The notes under the pieces are model-generated. The model was given only the letters and a program-made list of their open reading frames with translations. It ran no database searches and had not been told where the DNA came from. Of a DNA stretch of 64,000 bases, positions 6,221 to 15,282 are shown piece after piece. The translations under genes were made by a program, and so were the position numbers. Positions within the stretch are counted from its first letter, which is position 1; each line of letters begins with the position of its first letter. This DNA comes from Mucilaginibacter pankratovii (GTDB lineage Bacteria; Bacteroidota; Bacteroidia; Sphingobacteriales; Sphingobacteriaceae), in the NCBI RefSeq assembly GCF_014773265.1, contig NZ_JACWMY010000001.1:558001-622000 (forward strand). Direction: 5' to 3'.

Positions 6221-9205
6221 ATGTCTATAACTGAACAGCAGCCCGGTCCTTTAGACCTGCATATTTTTGATTGTCTACCGGGTAATTTCCTCCTGCTTTC
6301 ACCAACGTTGCAAATTCTGGGAATGAGCGAAGCTTATCTGCAGGTTACCGGCAAAACAAGGGAAGCGCTAACCGGACACTATCTCTTCGAAGTCTTTCCA
6401 GAGTCTGTCCAATGGTCGCCGGATCAGGACGGTGGTGTCGCCCGATCGCTAACGAAAGTTCTGGAAACAGGTCAAATCGATGAAATGGCGGTTGTTCGTT
6501 TTGATACTCCAACTAAAGATGGCGGCTTACAGGAACGCTATTGGAAAACGATCCACCAGCCCGTAAAAAACGGTGATCAGTTACAGTATATCATCCATCA
6601 TACCACGGAGGTTACGGCTGAAGTCCTGGAAAAGAAACAAATGCGGTCAATGGTTGCCGCTGAGCAAAAGGCCGCTGAAAGTATCCGGCTTCAGGCCGAA
6701 CAATTGGAAAAACTTTTTCATGATATCCCTGCGCAGATTGCCATAGCACGCGGTCCCGATCTGGTTTACGATTATATTAATCCGCAATACCAGCGGGAGC
6801 TTTTCCCAAATAGAGAAGTGCTGGGTCTGCCTGTTTTAGTTGCTCTCCCCGAGGTAAAGGGGCAACCGATCTGGGATATTTTACAAGCCGTCTATAACAG
6901 TGGTAAGCCTTATATACAAAATGAGATGCATATCCCGCTGGCACCACAACTGGGTGCCGAGTTAGTGGATCACTATTTTAATCTGGTCTATCAGCCCTTA
7001 CGGGACGAAACAGGCGGAGTTTACGCCATACTCAGCTTCAAATACGAGGTCACAGCGCATGTTGCGGCACGGAAAGCTGTGGAAGATACTTTAATAGAGC
7101 TACAGGCGGTTCATGAGGAATTGATTTCGAGCAATGAGCAACTCATGCAAGCGCAGGATGAATTGAATTCACTGAACAAAGAGCTGGAAGTCCGGATCGC
7201 TGACCGTACCAGGGAACTGAAAGAAAGTTTCAACGAGCAGCAGGCATTAAATGAGGAGATCAGTGCGGCAAACGAAGAAATGGCTGCGGCCAATGAGGAG
7301 TTGACCGTAACGAACGAAGAGCTTAACGAAACGCAGCGGTTACTTCAGCAAACACTCAGCGGCTTGTCGGAAAGCGAACAACGCTTCCGGAACCTAGTCA
7401 GAGATGCCACGGTTGGCATCATCCTGCTAACCGGCCCGGACTTGCAGGTCTCTATTGTGAATGATTCATATGGAAAGCTCATTGGCCGAACCGCTGCTGA
7501 ACTAGATGGTCATCGCTTATTCGAGGCTATTCCCGAAGCGGAAGCCGTTTTCCGCCCGGTAATTGAACGGGTTCACGACAGCGGCGAACCGCAATATTTA
7601 TATGACCAGCCTTATCTCGTGTATAAAGATGGTGTATCTATCGAAGGCTTTTTGAACCTGATCTACCAACCGTACCGCGAAGCGGACGGTAGTGTTTCAG
7701 GTGTGATGGTGCTTTGCCAAGATGTAAGCGTCCAGGGGCAGGCACGGCGTGAACTGGAGAAAAGTGAAGGGCGCTTCAAGTTCTTACTTAATGCTATTCC
7801 CCAACAAGTGTGGACCGCTTCTCTGGACGGGGCATTGGATTATGTGAACCAAGTCGTAGGTCTGGATTTTGGCCACACCACCAAATCCGTTGTGGGCCAT
7901 GGCTGGCAAGAGTTTGTTCATCCTGATGACCTGCCCGTTGCCCTGGAGAAATGGGTGCGCGCCCTGCAAAGCGGGCAGGAGTATCTTACTGAGTTCCGTC
8001 TCAAATTTGCAAACGGTAACTATTACTGGCACCTGGCGCGAGCTGTACCGCTGGTTGAAGATGGTAAAGTCACCCTTTGGTTGGGTACGAATACCAATAT
8101 CGACGCCCAGAAGACCATTGAATACAAGAAAGACGAATTCCTGAGCATTGCCAGCCATGAACTGAAAACGCCGCTAACAACTATTAGAGCATTTTTCCAG
8201 TTAGCAAAAAAGGATGCCGGCGAGCATAAGGTGCTTAATCGATTCGTAGGCAAAGCAGAGCGGCAATTAGAGCGATTGGGCCGGCTGATCGAGGACCTGT
8301 TGGATGTATCGAAGATCAACGCCGGCAAGATGGTCTATAACATGGAAGATTTCGACTTTTCACAGATGTTAGCGGAGACGGTTGATAGTATTCAGCAAAC
8401 TTCAGCCAAGCACCGGATCGAAATAAATGCAAATTGCAGCACGATATATCATGGTGACCGGCACCGGATCGAGCAGGTATTGGTGAATTTGCTGAATAAC
8501 GCGATCAAATACTCGCCGGATAGTAACCGGGTCATTGTCAATTGCGAAGTGGAACAGCAAAACTTCATCGTTTCCATCCAGGATTTCGGTATTGGCATCG
8601 CTGAGGAGCACCTCAAAGGCCTGTTTGACCGTTTTTACCGGATCGACAATACTTCGGCCCGCTTTCAGGGGCTCGGATTAGGGCTTTTCATTTCTGCGGA
8701 GATCGTTAAACGACATGGCGGCAGCTTCTGGATCGAAAGCCAACCCAGTGAAGGCTCGACTTTTTACTTTCTCCTTCCGCTCGGCGGCAAACAGGAGTTC
8801 AGCGACGTCGCCGGTAACGGTCAGAATTTTTACGAGGGCAGCTTTATCACTATTCTTTACCAGCCTGAAGGCAATTACCTGGATGTGAACTGGAAGGGCT
8901 ATCAGAATTATGAATCGGTCGTTAAGGGCTGTGGTATCATACTTGACCTGATGCAAAAAAACAAGTGTAGCCGGGTATTGAATGATAATACAGAAGTCAA
9001 AGGCAATTGGTCGGAGGCTTCCGACTGGGGGGCTGAGGTTTGGTTTCCAGCTATGACCAAAGCCGGTCTGCAAAAATTTGCCTGGGTGTATTCGCCCAGC
9101 ACTTTTAGCCGCATCGCGGCCAACGTGAGTTTGCCTTCGACTTATGATCCGGTAGCCTTCTTCCATGATAAAGACACGGCCAGGCATTGGTTGATTTCGA
9201 TGTAG
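6221..9205 (+). CDS. Multi-PAS hybrid-like histidine kinase with C-terminal SpoIIAA/STAS-like domain
   Basis: A 994-residue soluble kinase. Order: PAS-like 1 (about 10-130), PAS-like 2 (about 160-280), a long Glu/Asn-rich coiled coil (about 285-385), PAS 3 (about 390-510), PAS 4 (about 520-635), HisKA with the H-box SHELKTPLTTIRAF near residue 645, HATPase (about 740-850, N-box EQVLVNLLNNAIKYS, G2 LGLGLFISAEIVKRHGG). After the usual kinase end (FYFLLPLGG) the chain continues for about 130 residues. That tail, starting FITILYQPEGNYLDVNWKG and including LNDNTEVKGNWSEASDWG, resembles stand-alone Bacteroidota proteins of the SpoIIAA/STAS-SEC14-like fold. A kinase fused to such a domain is unusual and the tail may be an output or regulatory part. 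No membrane segments are seen. Confidence 0.93.
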   Translation: MSITEQQPGPLDLHIFDCLPGNFLLLSPTLQILGMSEAYLQVTGKTREALTGHYLFEVFPESVQWSPDQDGGVARSLTKVLETGQIDEMAVVRFDTPTKDGGLQERYWKTIHQPVKNGDQLQYIIHHTTEVTAEVLEKKQMRSMVAAEQKAAESIRLQAEQLEKLFHDIPAQIAIARGPDLVYDYINPQYQRELFPNREVLGLPVLVALPEVKGQPIWDILQAVYNSGKPYIQNEMHIPLAPQLGAELVDHYFNLVYQPLRDETGGVYAILSFKYEVTAHVAARKAVEDTLIELQAVHEELISSNEQLMQAQDELNSLNKELEVRIADRTRELKESFNEQQALNEEISAANEEMAAANEELTVTNEELNETQRLLQQTLSGLSESEQRFRNLVRDATVGIILLTGPDLQVSIVNDSYGKLIGRTAAELDGHRLFEAIPEAEAVFRPVIERVHDSGEPQYLYDQPYLVYKDGVSIEGFLNLIYQPYREADGSVSGVMVLCQDVSVQGQARRELEKSEGRFKFLLNAIPQQVWTASLDGALDYVNQVVGLDFGHTTKSVVGHGWQEFVHPDDLPVALEKWVRALQSGQEYLTEFRLKFANGNYYWHLARAVPLVEDGKVTLWLGTNTNIDAQKTIEYKKDEFLSIASHELKTPLTTIRAFFQLAKKDAGEHKVLNRFVGKAERQLERLGRLIEDLLDVSKINAGKMVYNMEDFDFSQMLAETVDSIQQTSAKHRIEINANCSTIYHGDRHRIEQVLVNLLNNAIKYSPDSNRVIVNCEVEQQNFIVSIQDFGIGIAEEHLKGLFDRFYRIDNTSARFQGLGLGLFISAEIVKRHGGSFWIESQPSEGSTFYFLLPLGGKQEFSDVAGNGQNFYEGSFITILYQPEGNYLDVNWKGYQNYESVVKGCGIILDLMQKNKCSRVLNDNTEVKGNWSEASDWGAEVWFPAMTKAGLQKFAWVYSPSTFSRIAANVSLPSTYDPVAFFHDKDTARHWLISM

Positions 9206-9230
9206 CCTGATGCAGTCTGCCCGGTTCATC

Positions 9231-9680
9231 CTACTGTAACAAACGAATGGGAGAAACTGTTATCTTGTAAATATCAAACCTGCGCATTCCATCCGAAAAT
9301 GAAATCTCGAATGCCGCCCGGCGAACTGACAACTTCAATACGTGTACCATGATACCGCAATACCTCTGACACCAGATAAAGACCGATGCCAAAACCGGTG
9401 ACCCTTTGATCTTTGACACGGTAAAACCACTGGAATAAGCGCTGTTGATCCTCTTCGCTGATACCCACCCTCTCATCCTGGACAAATTTCTTACCTGGTT
9501 ATCCAGCATTTCATAACCGAGCGTGATCGTGCCGCCTTTCGGAGAATATTTAATGAATGGCGACCCTTCCTTTTTGGCGATGCCCAGCAGAACGTGCAAA
9601 TAGGATTTCATCGTTTCATCCAATTCTTCTTCAGCTTCGCTGAAAAGTTTTCCCAAGTATGAATGTTGAGAACAAGTCAT
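9231..9680 (-). pseudogene. C-terminal remnant of a histidine kinase
   Basis: Two minus-strand frames together spell a kinase ATPase domain. The first gives LLGIAKKEGSPFIKYSPKGG, where the N-box should be, running into a nonsense tail after about LDNQVRN; the other, ending at 9274, gives MGISEEDQQRLFQWFYRV and FGIGLYLVSEVLRYHG, the G1 and G2 boxes. The frame break lies near 9480-9490. No HisKA or sensor part precedes it, so only about 130 codons of a gene survive. It is convergent with the intact 994-residue kinase, 25 bases away. It is the second decayed kinase in this cluster. Confidence 0.8.
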
Positions 9681-9817
9681 CGGCTCGTCGCCGGTCTACC
9701 TGCTAGCAGTATCCTTAACATTTAACGGCTATTTCTAATAGTTAATAATTATTTCTTTTCCTTACGATTCCAAGTGACATTGTCGGCAACTCTATCAGTC
9801 CTTGCCCTTCTTTTTGA

Positions 9818-10296
9818 CTACATAACGTATTGAAAATCATATAATTTGGATTGCTTCATTAACTCGGCTGGTTCGATGTTGCTGTCCGTCAAAATGCAGT
9901 TTTGATGCACCCTCTCTAACTTTCGTAATAATGCTTCGCTACGCTTGACGTAATTGCTATCTGAAATTACGTTGCCATCGAAGGTGATGCGGTTGACCAT
10001 TAAATGGATATGCGGGTGTCCTGCATCATGGTGACGGAAGATCATATACTGATTATCGGTAAACCCCATGCCTTGTAAATAGTCGCTTCCGATTGCAAGA
10101 AGTTGATCATCGAGTTTGTCGATTCTTCCTGTAAGAAGTTAAGGCTGGTATGATACACATAATTACCAAGTGCGGGACGTCTGCGCCTTACCAAGTCGAT
10201 TTCCTTTTTGATAAGCGCTACATCCAGCGATGCCAAATTGGTTTCAAGCAGTTCGGCTCTTTGGCTGTTGTCTTTGAGATTTAGCTTTTTAAGGTT
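9818..10296 (-). pseudogene. Truncated, frameshifted MOB relaxase
   Basis: Minus-strand fragments give RAELLETNLASLDVALIKKE, ALGNYVYHTSLNF and then, after a one-base frame change near 10130, KLDDQLLAIGSDYLQGMGF and HHDAGHPHIHLMVNR. The last is the metal-binding three-histidine motif of relaxases of mobilizable and conjugative elements. The N-terminal region with the nicking tyrosine is gone: a stop codon precedes the first fragment, just after a start-like ATG at 10314 next to mobC. The chain also ends early at 9818. The gene is therefore dead on three counts. Gene order (mobC then relaxase) is the usual one in Bacteroidota mobilization modules. Confidence 0.85.
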
Positions 10297-10321
10297 TTAG
10301 CCTAACGCTCCCATAAAGCTT

Positions 10322-10681
10322 TTACCTCTCTTTTGATCCGCTATCATCTTTTAGTAAAAGCCTTAAGATCTTTTCCTCCTGCCGCAACAGCGCAGCAAGG
10401 GTTTTATCAATACCAAAAGGGAATTTGCCTGAGTCGGCGTGCCTTGTCAATTGGTTTAAGTTAACGCCGATTTTTTTTAATTCGACGTAGGTGTCCTCGT
10501 CAATTTTAGGCAACCGGGTAGCAGGGAAATGACCCTTAAATATCTTAGTCCTGACCAAGTCGCCTGGCTTAGTACCACACGAATCTGCAAGGGTCAACAA
10601 TCGCTGCCGTTGTTTTTCGGTTACCCTGAAAGTGATCTTTAAAGACCGCTTTTCTAATGGAGAAACTTTTGGCCTTGCCAT
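10322..10681 (-). CDS. mobC: MobC-like relaxosome accessory protein
   Basis: A 119-residue basic protein opening with LKITFRVTEKQRQRLLTLAD, a ribbon-helix-helix type DNA-binding start, and containing ELKKIGVNLNQLTRHADSG, the signature of plasmid mobilization relaxosome proteins (MobC/BmgB type). These bind the transfer origin and help the relaxase nick it. It is intact, but its partner relaxase gene downstream is broken, so transfer by this module is not expected without help in trans. The likely transfer origin would lie upstream, in the hairpin-rich 10.7-10.95 kb stretch. Confidence 0.85.
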   Translation of the reverse strand: MARPKVSPLEKRSLKITFRVTEKQRQRLLTLADSCGTKPGDLVRTKIFKGHFPATRLPKIDEDTYVELKKIGVNLNQLTRHADSGKFPFGIDKTLAALLRQEEKILRLLLKDDSGSKER

Positions 10682-11050
10682 AAATACTCAAAAAATGTTT
10701 GATGGAATTGCTTAAGGCAATGAGCAATTTAAGACCCCGCGAGGGCCGCAGGGGAACCCCGCGTTTATCAGCCGTGAAAACGGCTCGGCACTTATGCCAT
10801 ACTCAAAGATATTTATTTGCTGCTCCCTGTCCAAATTTTTATGCAGAACAAAGTGAAAGCATACCGGGTCTGGGTGTCCCGGCAAGCGTTTTGGTCCGAC
10901 CAAAACATGGCTTGCTTTAAAAGAAAGTAATTTTCAGATCGTATAAAACCTGTTAGATTTCAGCTTGCCCAGCGAAATGAAGCCGTTGCACTATACACTA
11001 ATAACGCAAAGGTTTATATCGAAAACAGAAATCGTTTTCCGTTTTATAAG
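10682..11050. other. Hairpin-rich gap, candidate transfer origin remnant
   Basis: No credible gene. The stretch upstream of mobC holds a strong inverted repeat at 10882-10915: outer arms GCAAGC/GCTTGC enclose a near-perfect palindrome GTTTTGGTC/GACCAAAAC (10888-10896 and 10898-10906). A smaller hairpin CCGGG/CCCGG lies just before it (10864-10882). Such paired hairpins upstream of mobC are typical of transfer origins in Bacteroidota mobilizable elements. Assignment as oriT is an inference from position and structure; a nick site is not identified. Confidence 0.45.
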
Positions 11051-11608
11051 CTAATATTGGGCCTTGTTCTTGTTGAAATTGAAGCGGTAGGCTACCCTAA
11101 GGCTTAAAAAATTGATGTCACTACTTTCGTCTTTAACATCCGAACTTTGGTATCTTAAAGCAATGTCGGCATTTTTATAGGAGTAGCCAACAGCGGTTGC
11201 CCAAGCAAAATATGTCTTTGTTTCGCCCTTAAGATTAAAGAAATTAGAAGCATAAACGGTGTTAAATGCTACACCCGCCTGTGGCTCCAGATAGATACTT
11301 CCAAAACTATAACGATATCCGGTATAAATAGGAATACTACGGTATTCAGCCTCAACACCGGAGGGCAAAAATTTATCTTTAATACCAAATCTGTTGTATC
11401 CAACTTCAAACGTTACTTGTTGAGGGCGCGAACTAAAGCCGAAGAGCGCTTTGGCGGATGCCCCAAAACCAAGTTTGGCAATATCCGAAAGCTCACCTGT
11501 AGGCTGCGCTAACTGAACACCTAACTGTAATTGGTTATTTCCTTTTTGTGCTTTTGCATGAAATATAAAAATCACCGACGCTAGACAAATAAGTATTATT
11601 CTTTTCAT
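11051..11608 (-). CDS. Small outer-membrane beta-barrel protein (paralog 1 of 3)
   Basis: A 185-residue exported protein: signal peptide of about 20 residues ending FHAKAQ, then KGNNQLQLGVQLAQPTGEL and alternating strands of an outer-membrane barrel ending in an aromatic-rich strand (VAYRFNF). It is a clear paralog of the products at 12904-13479 and 22317-22847, sharing the QKGNNQLQLG start, QQVTFE(V/A)G(Y/F)NRF, the IPIYTGYRY strand and RYQSSDVKD. The function is unknown; proteins of this size and fold are annotated only as porin-family or outer-membrane beta-barrel. A full consensus promoter lies 21 bases upstream (11629-11658). Confidence 0.82.
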   Translation of the reverse strand: MKRIILICLASVIFIFHAKAQKGNNQLQLGVQLAQPTGELSDIAKLGFGASAKALFGFSSRPQQVTFEVGYNRFGIKDKFLPSGVEAEYRSIPIYTGYRYSFGSIYLEPQAGVAFNTVYASNFFNLKGETKTYFAWATAVGYSYKNADIALRYQSSDVKDESSDINFLSLRVAYRFNFNKNKAQY

Positions 11609-11628
11609 GATAAAATGTATGTATTACA

Positions 11629-11658
11629 CAAATATAGCAGTATTACTATTCTAAGCAA
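11629..11658 (-). promoter_or_regulatory. Consensus Bacteroidota promoter for the 11051-11608 gene
   Basis: On the minus strand TTG (11656-11658), a 19-base spacer, and TATATTTG (11629-11636) fit the TTG-N19-TAnnTTTG consensus of the housekeeping sigma factor. The start codon is about 14 bases past the expected transcription start. The rest of the 11609-11911 gap shows no gene. Confidence 0.7.
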
Positions 11659-11887
11659 TATTTTAGCAATTAGATTCTATTTCTGATGTGAAAATTACAC
11701 TGCTCGTCAGCACTACGCCTACACCGATTAGCATTTGCTATTCAAACAGCCAAGTGTGTATTCTATAGACTATTTTTCATTTACGTAAAAATGCTTAAGA
11801 GAAGAAAAACAATCTTAGCGTCTAAACTCATAGTTAAATTAATAGAATTTGTCACTTGGTAAATTATGAGTAATTACAAAAAACATT

Positions 11888-11895
11888 TATATTTG
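11888..11895 (+). promoter_or_regulatory. -7 element before the CsgG-like gene
   Basis: TATATTTG matches the -7 consensus and lies 17 bases before the start codon. A correctly spaced -33 element is not evident. Confidence 0.4.
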
Positions 11896-11911
11896 AGTTA
11901 AAACACACCCT

Positions 11912-12760
11912 ATGAAAAAAATTTATTTTCTTATTATCGCCGTCATTATAACTTTTAATGTATCGGCGCAAACAAAATTAACTGTAAAGCCAGATGTAAT
12001 TGTAAAAACTAATGGCGATGAGTTAAAAGGTAAATTAACAAAAATTACTGATGATGACGTTACGTTTGTCTACACCGGTGAAACCGTAGAATATACAATT
12101 AAAAAATCAGACATTTTAAAAATCACGCATTCAAGCGGCCGGGTTGAAACGTTTAGTCAAACTGCCGCTCCCGCGCAAATACGTCAAAGCGATCAGGTTT
12201 CAATGACAGCAACACCTTCTGACCATCACAATAAGATTGCCATCCTTCCATTTGCATTCTTAATGGATAATCAACCTGGTGCAGAAGAAATTGGTCTAAG
12301 GGCCCAAGGAGATGCTTACTCTTATCTTTCACAGCATTCAGCTGGTTACACGATACTCGATCCCCGCACTACCAATGCATTGTTAATTAAGGCGGGCGCT
12401 ACCAAAGATAAAATTGCTGGTTTCACGATGAAGGAACTTAGTGATATTTTAGGTGTAGAATATATTATTGATGGCGCAGTAATGCAAAGTAAAGCAGCTG
12501 AAACTAGTTCTTCGAGCGGATACGGTTCTGCAACGGTAAAACGTGATGGGAATAAAGACATTAAAAATGTATCTGGGTATAATTCAAATAATAGCTATTC
12601 ACAACAGCGTTATGCGGTATCAGTAAGTATGCATATATTCATGGATAACAACGCAAGTATTTACAACGAAAGCCACAAAGCATTCTGGACAAATACAGAC
12701 GGTTCTTACAGTAGCCCACTTGAGTATTTGTTAAAAAAATGCCCGCTGTATAGGAAATAA
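11912..12760 (+). CDS. Exported protein with CsgG-like domain
   Basis: A 282-residue protein with a signal peptide (cleavage near FNVSAQ, residue 20). Residues about 25-80 form a small beta-rich unit (DVIVKTNGDELKGKLTKIT and KKSDILKITHSSGRVE) common at the N-terminus of Bacteroidota envelope proteins. Residues about 105-200 (KIAILPFAF, then YTILDPRTTNALLIKAG and LGVEYIIDGAVM) resemble the CsgG/TolB-like alpha-beta fold used by outer-membrane lipoproteins of curli-type systems. A Ser/Gly/Asn-rich stretch (about 196-230) follows. There is no lipobox cysteine. No curli subunit gene is nearby, so a secretion-channel role cannot be claimed. Confidence 0.75.
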   Translation: MKKIYFLIIAVIITFNVSAQTKLTVKPDVIVKTNGDELKGKLTKITDDDVTFVYTGETVEYTIKKSDILKITHSSGRVETFSQTAAPAQIRQSDQVSMTATPSDHHNKIAILPFAFLMDNQPGAEEIGLRAQGDAYSYLSQHSAGYTILDPRTTNALLIKAGATKDKIAGFTMKELSDILGVEYIIDGAVMQSKAAETSSSSGYGSATVKRDGNKDIKNVSGYNSNNSYSQQRYAVSVSMHIFMDNNASIYNESHKAFWTNTDGSYSSPLEYLLKKCPLYRK

Positions 12761-12779
12761 CTATTCCCAAATCAACTAT

Positions 12780-12827
12780 TCATGTCAATTACTATAGCCA
12801 TTTTAACGGCTTTAATAATTGACATGA
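12780..12827 (+). terminator. Long hairpin after the CsgG-like gene
   Basis: A 12-base-pair outer stem (12780-12791 with 12816-12827) encloses a second AGCC/GGCT stem (12796-12799, 12808-12811). It lies 19 bases after the stop codon. There is no clear T-run, so a terminator or mRNA-stabilising hairpin are both possible. Confidence 0.5.
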
Positions 12828-12903
12828 TTGGCAATGGGTATCTATAGCTAAGGCATTAGTTGCCTTGATATAATAACCATCGTTCATTTAGCATCATCAT
12901 TTA

Positions 12904-13479
12904 ATGAAAACAGCTTTAAAGGCGCTACTTTGCTGCATAGCCCCATTGTTTTTTAATCAGAGTGTAAAATCGCAAACTGGCAATAATGAAATTCAGGTTT
13001 CCGGTCAAATTCCTTACCCCATTGGCGACCTCGCAACAATAGTAAAACGCGGTTACGGTTACTCTGCTAAAGGGCTTTGGGGGGTTGGGAAAGCCAAACA
13101 GCAAATTACTGCGGAGTCAGGGAATAATTTTTTTGATATTAAAGAAAAGTATCTAACCAATAAGATTGAAGCATCTTATTCGAGCTGGCCAATTTATGGT
13201 GGATATAGACGTTATGCAGGAGGCTTTTATGCAGAAGGGCAAGTTGGGTTTGCAGTTAATACTATAAACGCCTTTCGCGATGATACATTCGATGATAATT
13301 TTCAAACCAAAACTTATTTTGCCTGGGCATTAGGTGCGGGTTACAAGATTAAGTATTTCGAACTTGGCTCTAGGTTTCAAACGTCGCTTGTAGCAAATAG
13401 TGCTGATATCACATTTATCTCTTTTCATCTCTCCGTTCGTATACCTTTTTTGTATGCAGGTGAAATAAAAAAACTTTAA
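12904..13479 (+). CDS. Small outer-membrane beta-barrel protein (paralog 2 of 3)
   Basis: A 191-residue exported protein with a signal peptide ending near SVKSQ and the shared paralog pattern: TGNNEIQVSGQIPYPIGDL, KGLWGVGKAKQQITAESG, IYGGYRRYAGGFYAEGQVG and a barrel-type end. It is the most diverged of the three; the NRF and SSDVKD blocks have drifted and the C-terminus carries extra residues after the usual closing strand. It lies on the opposite strand from paralog 1. Function unknown; outer-membrane location is inferred from the signal peptide and alternating strands. It converges on the L,D-transpeptidase gene with a 28-base gap. Confidence 0.75.
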   Translation: MKTALKALLCCIAPLFFNQSVKSQTGNNEIQVSGQIPYPIGDLATIVKRGYGYSAKGLWGVGKAKQQITAESGNNFFDIKEKYLTNKIEASYSSWPIYGGYRRYAGGFYAEGQVGFAVNTINAFRDDTFDDNFQTKTYFAWALGAGYKIKYFELGSRFQTSLVANSADITFISFHLSVRIPFLYAGEIKKL

Positions 13480-13507
13480 ATAACTCTAATTTATCAACTT
13501 GTGTTGT

Positions 13508-15127
13508 TCATAGATCGGTTTGCATCAAAAGCTTCAGCAGCTGTTCGTCCCGTTTGTAAATGTCTTCTCTGAAATTTAACTCGCCTTTACTATTTACAAA
13601 AGCGGTAAAGTATCCGATATATACCGGAATTTTATTTTTTAGTATTACAGTATTTTCACGCCCGGCATGCATGGCCGCATCTATTCTTTCGGGCGACCAT
13701 GAGGCATCTTGTTTTAATATCTTTATTGCAAGTTCTTTCGGCTCCCCCACCCTAATGCATCCATGACTAAAAGCCCGTGTATCCTCTGCAAAAAGTGGTT
13801 TCGCAGGTGTATCATGCAAATAAATGTTATTTGAATTTGGGAAAATAAATTTTACCAATCCTAATGAATTTTTTGTCCCTGGCTTTTGTCGTACGTTGCC
13901 ACCATTCCATTCCATGTTATGCGCTGCCAAATAATTGCTATTTCGAGCCATACCCGGTTTAATTTCTTTTTGAATAATGCTCGGTGGTATATACCAATAG
14001 GGGCTAAATACAATGTATTGAAGGTGGCCGCTAAAAATCACGGTTTTAGTCATCGCCTTACCTACAACTACCTTGCAGCTCCAAGTGAGCGCATTGGAAT
14101 TATAATAGTGTAATTGAAACTCAGGGATGTTAACAAGGATAAACTCACCACCATGGTCATCTGCAGGAATCCAGCGCAGGCGTTCCAGATTAACAATAAT
14201 TTGTTCTATCCTTTTATGGACTGGAACACTTAGCTGCTGAATAAATTTAGCGTTTATTTTGCTATCAGGGGTAATACCATGAGTCGATTTAAACAACGTA
14301 ATTGCCACCAGCAATTCTGGATTGTAAGTGTTGAAAGGCGTGAGATTTTGCAGGTACTGCAATTGGTGCAATCGCTTAGTAAGGGGGATTATTAAACTTG
14401 AAGTATCTCCTGGCTTTAAGCCAGCAAAACCTGCGTTATATGATAGTATAACATCCGGGCCCGATTGTTCAATCTGGCGGTAACGGTGCAAAGCTTTTCG
14501 CAGTTCGAGGTACTGTGGTATAACCGCATTTTGTTCAACACTATCTCGTGAACCGTTAAGTTGCTTTTGCAGCAGATCTAAATATTCAAGTTTTTTACGA
14601 GGTAAATACCACCCTATATCTTTAGTCTTATCAACTTCTGCTCCACCCCAAACGTTTTTAGCATAATTGAAATATTCCGCTGTCAACATCAATTCGTAAT
14701 CAACTCGCGGAGATGCACTTCCACTAATACGCAATTGATCGGCCATTCTTTTGAAATCAGTTTTATACGGATATTCTTTTAAAACGCCATCATCCTCTTG
14801 TGTTTGAATATGATTGATCAAATTATTAGCGCTTTCCGTTATTCCGTGGGCATCAAACCAAGCATATTTATGAAGGTGTATGTGATAAAACTGTTTTAAA
14901 TCGGATGAAAACTTTCGAAAGAAAGGCCTGGCATTCAAGAACGAGTCTATACTCACGCTATCAAAAGCTAATCCAGATGCAGGATTAAAGTTGCCCTTTA
15001 CAATTGTGTCCAGATTTACCTTAGTCGGGCTTTTTTTGCTTTGCCCTTTGCAGCCCGAATTTATTAGAAGCAGAATTACGAACAGCAGCTCGAGTTTATA
15101 GCGATTCCTTAAGACGTTCTTCATCAT
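13508..15127 (-). CDS. L,D-transpeptidase, YcbB/LdtD type, lipoprotein
   Basis: A 539-residue protein with a lipoprotein signal (LLLINSGCKG, lipid-anchored Cys about 26). A central helical region (about 60-310) includes the YcbB-type N-terminal and peptidoglycan-binding-like parts (LLVAITLFKSTHGITPDSKI). The YkuD catalytic domain (about 320-500) carries HDTP and the SHGCIRV motif with catalytic Cys457 and His455. Such enzymes make 3-3 peptide cross-links in peptidoglycan or attach proteins to it, acting in the periplasm. Length is normal for the YcbB group. It is divergent from the patatin gene with a 155-base shared upstream region. Confidence 0.93.
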   Translation of the reverse strand: MMKNVLRNRYKLELLFVILLLINSGCKGQSKKSPTKVNLDTIVKGNFNPASGLAFDSVSIDSFLNARPFFRKFSSDLKQFYHIHLHKYAWFDAHGITESANNLINHIQTQEDDGVLKEYPYKTDFKRMADQLRISGSASPRVDYELMLTAEYFNYAKNVWGGAEVDKTKDIGWYLPRKKLEYLDLLQKQLNGSRDSVEQNAVIPQYLELRKALHRYRQIEQSGPDVILSYNAGFAGLKPGDTSSLIIPLTKRLHQLQYLQNLTPFNTYNPELLVAITLFKSTHGITPDSKINAKFIQQLSVPVHKRIEQIIVNLERLRWIPADDHGGEFILVNIPEFQLHYYNSNALTWSCKVVVGKAMTKTVIFSGHLQYIVFSPYWYIPPSIIQKEIKPGMARNSNYLAAHNMEWNGGNVRQKPGTKNSLGLVKFIFPNSNNIYLHDTPAKPLFAEDTRAFSHGCIRVGEPKELAIKILKQDASWSPERIDAAMHAGRENTVILKNKIPVYIGYFTAFVNSKGELNFREDIYKRDEQLLKLLMQTDL

Positions 15128-15282
15128 AACATTTTCGGAGTTAAAACTTTCTGTTTTTCGAAGTTACTCATTCTCAATAAATGACAACAAATGTATTTAA
15201 GAATTAACAGAGAACCGGAAACCTTTTAACCTGCATCTAAATTATTCAATTTTGTGAGACTACAGAGGTATATTTGAATTGA

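Noticed and set aside
8678-9229. 183-codon frame antisense to the 994-residue kinase end
   Set aside because: Lies over coding sequence with clear ATPase and STAS-like homology; shadow frame.
10699-10920. 73-codon plus-strand frame upstream of mobC
   Set aside because: It runs through the hairpin-rich candidate oriT, has no recognisable domain, and is odd in composition; chance frame.
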